From Pyrinomonadaceae bacterium (GTDB taxonomy: Bacteria > Acidobacteriota > Blastocatellia > Pyrinomonadales > Pyrinomonadaceae): 5,341 nucleotides of DNA. The notes under the pieces were generated by a model. It was given only the letters and a program-made list of their open reading frames with translations. It searched no databases and had not been told where the DNA came from. Positions 4,600 through 5,341 of this stretch are shown piece after piece; position 1 is the stretch's first letter, and each line of letters begins with the position of its first letter. The stretch spans positions 1 through 5,341 of the forward strand of contig JACMLC010000695.1 in NCBI GenBank assembly GCA_014379795.1, given 5' to 3'. A program made the translations under genes and the position numbers.

Positions 4600-5341
4600 A
4601 TGTCTTCAACACTCACACTAACGCCGGAAGTCTCTGTGCGAGAGTTGCTCTCAACGGAAAGCGTGCGCCGCGCTTTCCGTTTTTTTGAGTCGCGCGCGGA
4701 TGAGATTACCGAGGAGCAGATACGCATCTGCTCCATTCCCGCGCCGCCTTTTGGCGAGCGTGAGCGCGCAGAATACTTTGTCGAAAAATTCCGCGAGCTC
4801 GGGTTGGTTGATTCTCATCTTGATGAGGCTGGCAACTGCGTGGCCTTGCGCAAAGGCCGCTCACCGTCTCCGCTGCTGGTTGTCAGCGCGCATCTCGATA
4901 CGGTTTTTCCGGCAGGAACTGATTGCACTGTGCAGCGCAAGCAAGGAAAGCTTTATGCTCCCGGCATTGCCGATGACGGGTGCGGGCTGGTCGCGCTGGT
5001 CGCGCTGCTGGGTGCGCTTGAAGAGTGTGCGATCGAAACGGAAGGCTCGCTGCTGTTTGTCGGCACAGTGGGCGAAGAAGGCGAAGGGAATTTGCGCGGC
5101 GCTCGCCATCTTTTGACCGGAGGCGAGTGGGCGGGCAAGGTTGACGCCTTTATCAGTTTTGATGGGCCGGGGACAGAGCGCATCACGCATGCCGCGCTCG
5201 GCTCGCGTCGTTACCGCGTGCGTCTGCGCGGTGCAGGCGGGCATTCGTGGGGAGATTTTGGCGCGGCTAATCCGGTGCATGCGTTGGGACGCGCCATCGC
5301 GCGGCTCGCGAGCTATCCGGCTCCGTCTGACCCGCGCACGA
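4600..5341 (+). CDS. M20-family metallopeptidase, copy B, 3' end outside window
   Basis: The first 247 codons of a second M20 peptidase are open to the window edge. It matches copy A at 232 of 247 residues. The catalytic set in this part is intact: H98, D100, D125, E159-E160, D188 and the dimer-domain H215; the last metal ligand (H378 in copy A) would lie outside. Seven of the 15 differences fall in residues 105-119, between the H98/D100 pair and D125. There copy B reads AGTDCTVQRKQGKLY; its G116 and Y119 seem closer than copy A to the usual family pattern (G.LY.PG). Another change, F187 for L187, is next to metal ligand D188. ATG 4600 is the only possible start because TAG (4591-4593) is in frame two codons upstream. 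No Shine-Dalgarno is visible. Nothing here suggests a pseudogene. Substrate unknown. Confidence 0.9.
   Translation, partial: MSSTLTLTPEVSVRELLSTESVRRAFRFFESRADEITEEQIRICSIPAPPFGERERAEYFVEKFRELGLVDSHLDEAGNCVALRKGRSPSPLLVVSAHLDTVFPAGTDCTVQRKQGKLYAPGIADDGCGLVALVALLGALEECAIETEGSLLFVGTVGEEGEGNLRGARHLLTGGEWAGKVDAFISFDGPGTERITHAALGSRRYRVRLRGAGGHSWGDFGAANPVHALGRAIARLASYPAPSDPRT

Larger units (their letters stand above)
3572..5341. repeat. Large inverted duplication carrying two divergent M20 genes
   Basis: The sequence from 5341 back to the centre reads as the reverse complement of 3572 to the centre. Start codons (4313 and 4600), the CAATGCTTTAACC block (4334-4346) and its partner (4567-4579) all share one symmetry point near 4456.5. 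The coding arms are therefore collinear without gaps; only 1-2 base indels occur near the centre. By hand count the coding arms differ at about 74 of 742 bases. The right arm is cut by the window end, so total arm length is unknown. The left arm probably reaches at least to the end of copy A. Confidence 0.9.

Noticed and set aside
3572..5341. Inverted duplication considered as a sequencing or assembly chimera
   Set aside because: The arms differ at about 10% of coding bases and more in the centre, mostly at synonymous or conservative positions, which an artefact would not produce.

Overview
The window reads as ordinary chromosomal DNA from a GC-rich, diderm environmental bacterium. The best guess is Acidobacteriota (Blastocatellia-like), because it combines a secreted protein of YDEKGN-type repeats plus a TonB-type C-terminal domain, a DUF4388 protein, and A/T-rich intergenic hairpins of short iterated units. 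That placement is inference from family knowledge; no marker gene is present.

Layout from left to right. (1) Bases 1-475, plus strand: the 3' end of a PBP4-type D-alanyl-D-alanine carboxypeptidase (peptidase S13), cut by the window edge. (2) Bases 476-764: a non-coding gap holding a plausible sigma70-type promoter whose -35 box overlaps a short dyad. (3) Bases 765-1889 and 1947-3005, plus strand: a probable two-gene operon. The first gene encodes an exported protein with a TonB_C domain. The second encodes a single-pass membrane protein with an N-terminal DUF4388 domain and a small TonB_C-like tail. (4) Bases 3010-3100: a long hairpin of heptad units between convergent genes, probably a bidirectional terminator or dispersed repeat. 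(5) Bases 3096-4313, minus strand: a complete M20-family metallopeptidase (copy A). (6) Bases 4314-4599: a 286-bp head-to-head intergenic region that is itself a long imperfect palindrome built on CTTTGCG/CGCAAAG units. (7) Bases 4600 to the window end, plus strand: a second, incomplete copy of the same M20 gene (copy B).

The most notable structure is the large inverted duplication centred near 4456. Its arms run from 3572 to the centre and from the centre to 5341, and the right arm continues beyond the window. The two M20 copies differ at 15 of 247 shared residues and, by hand count, about 74 of 742 bases. The differences are very uneven: a dense patch next to the active site, against completely identical tracts elsewhere. 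This looks like an old divergent duplication remodelled by gene conversion, not an assembly artefact. I see no defence system, mobile-element transposase, CRISPR array or RNA gene.
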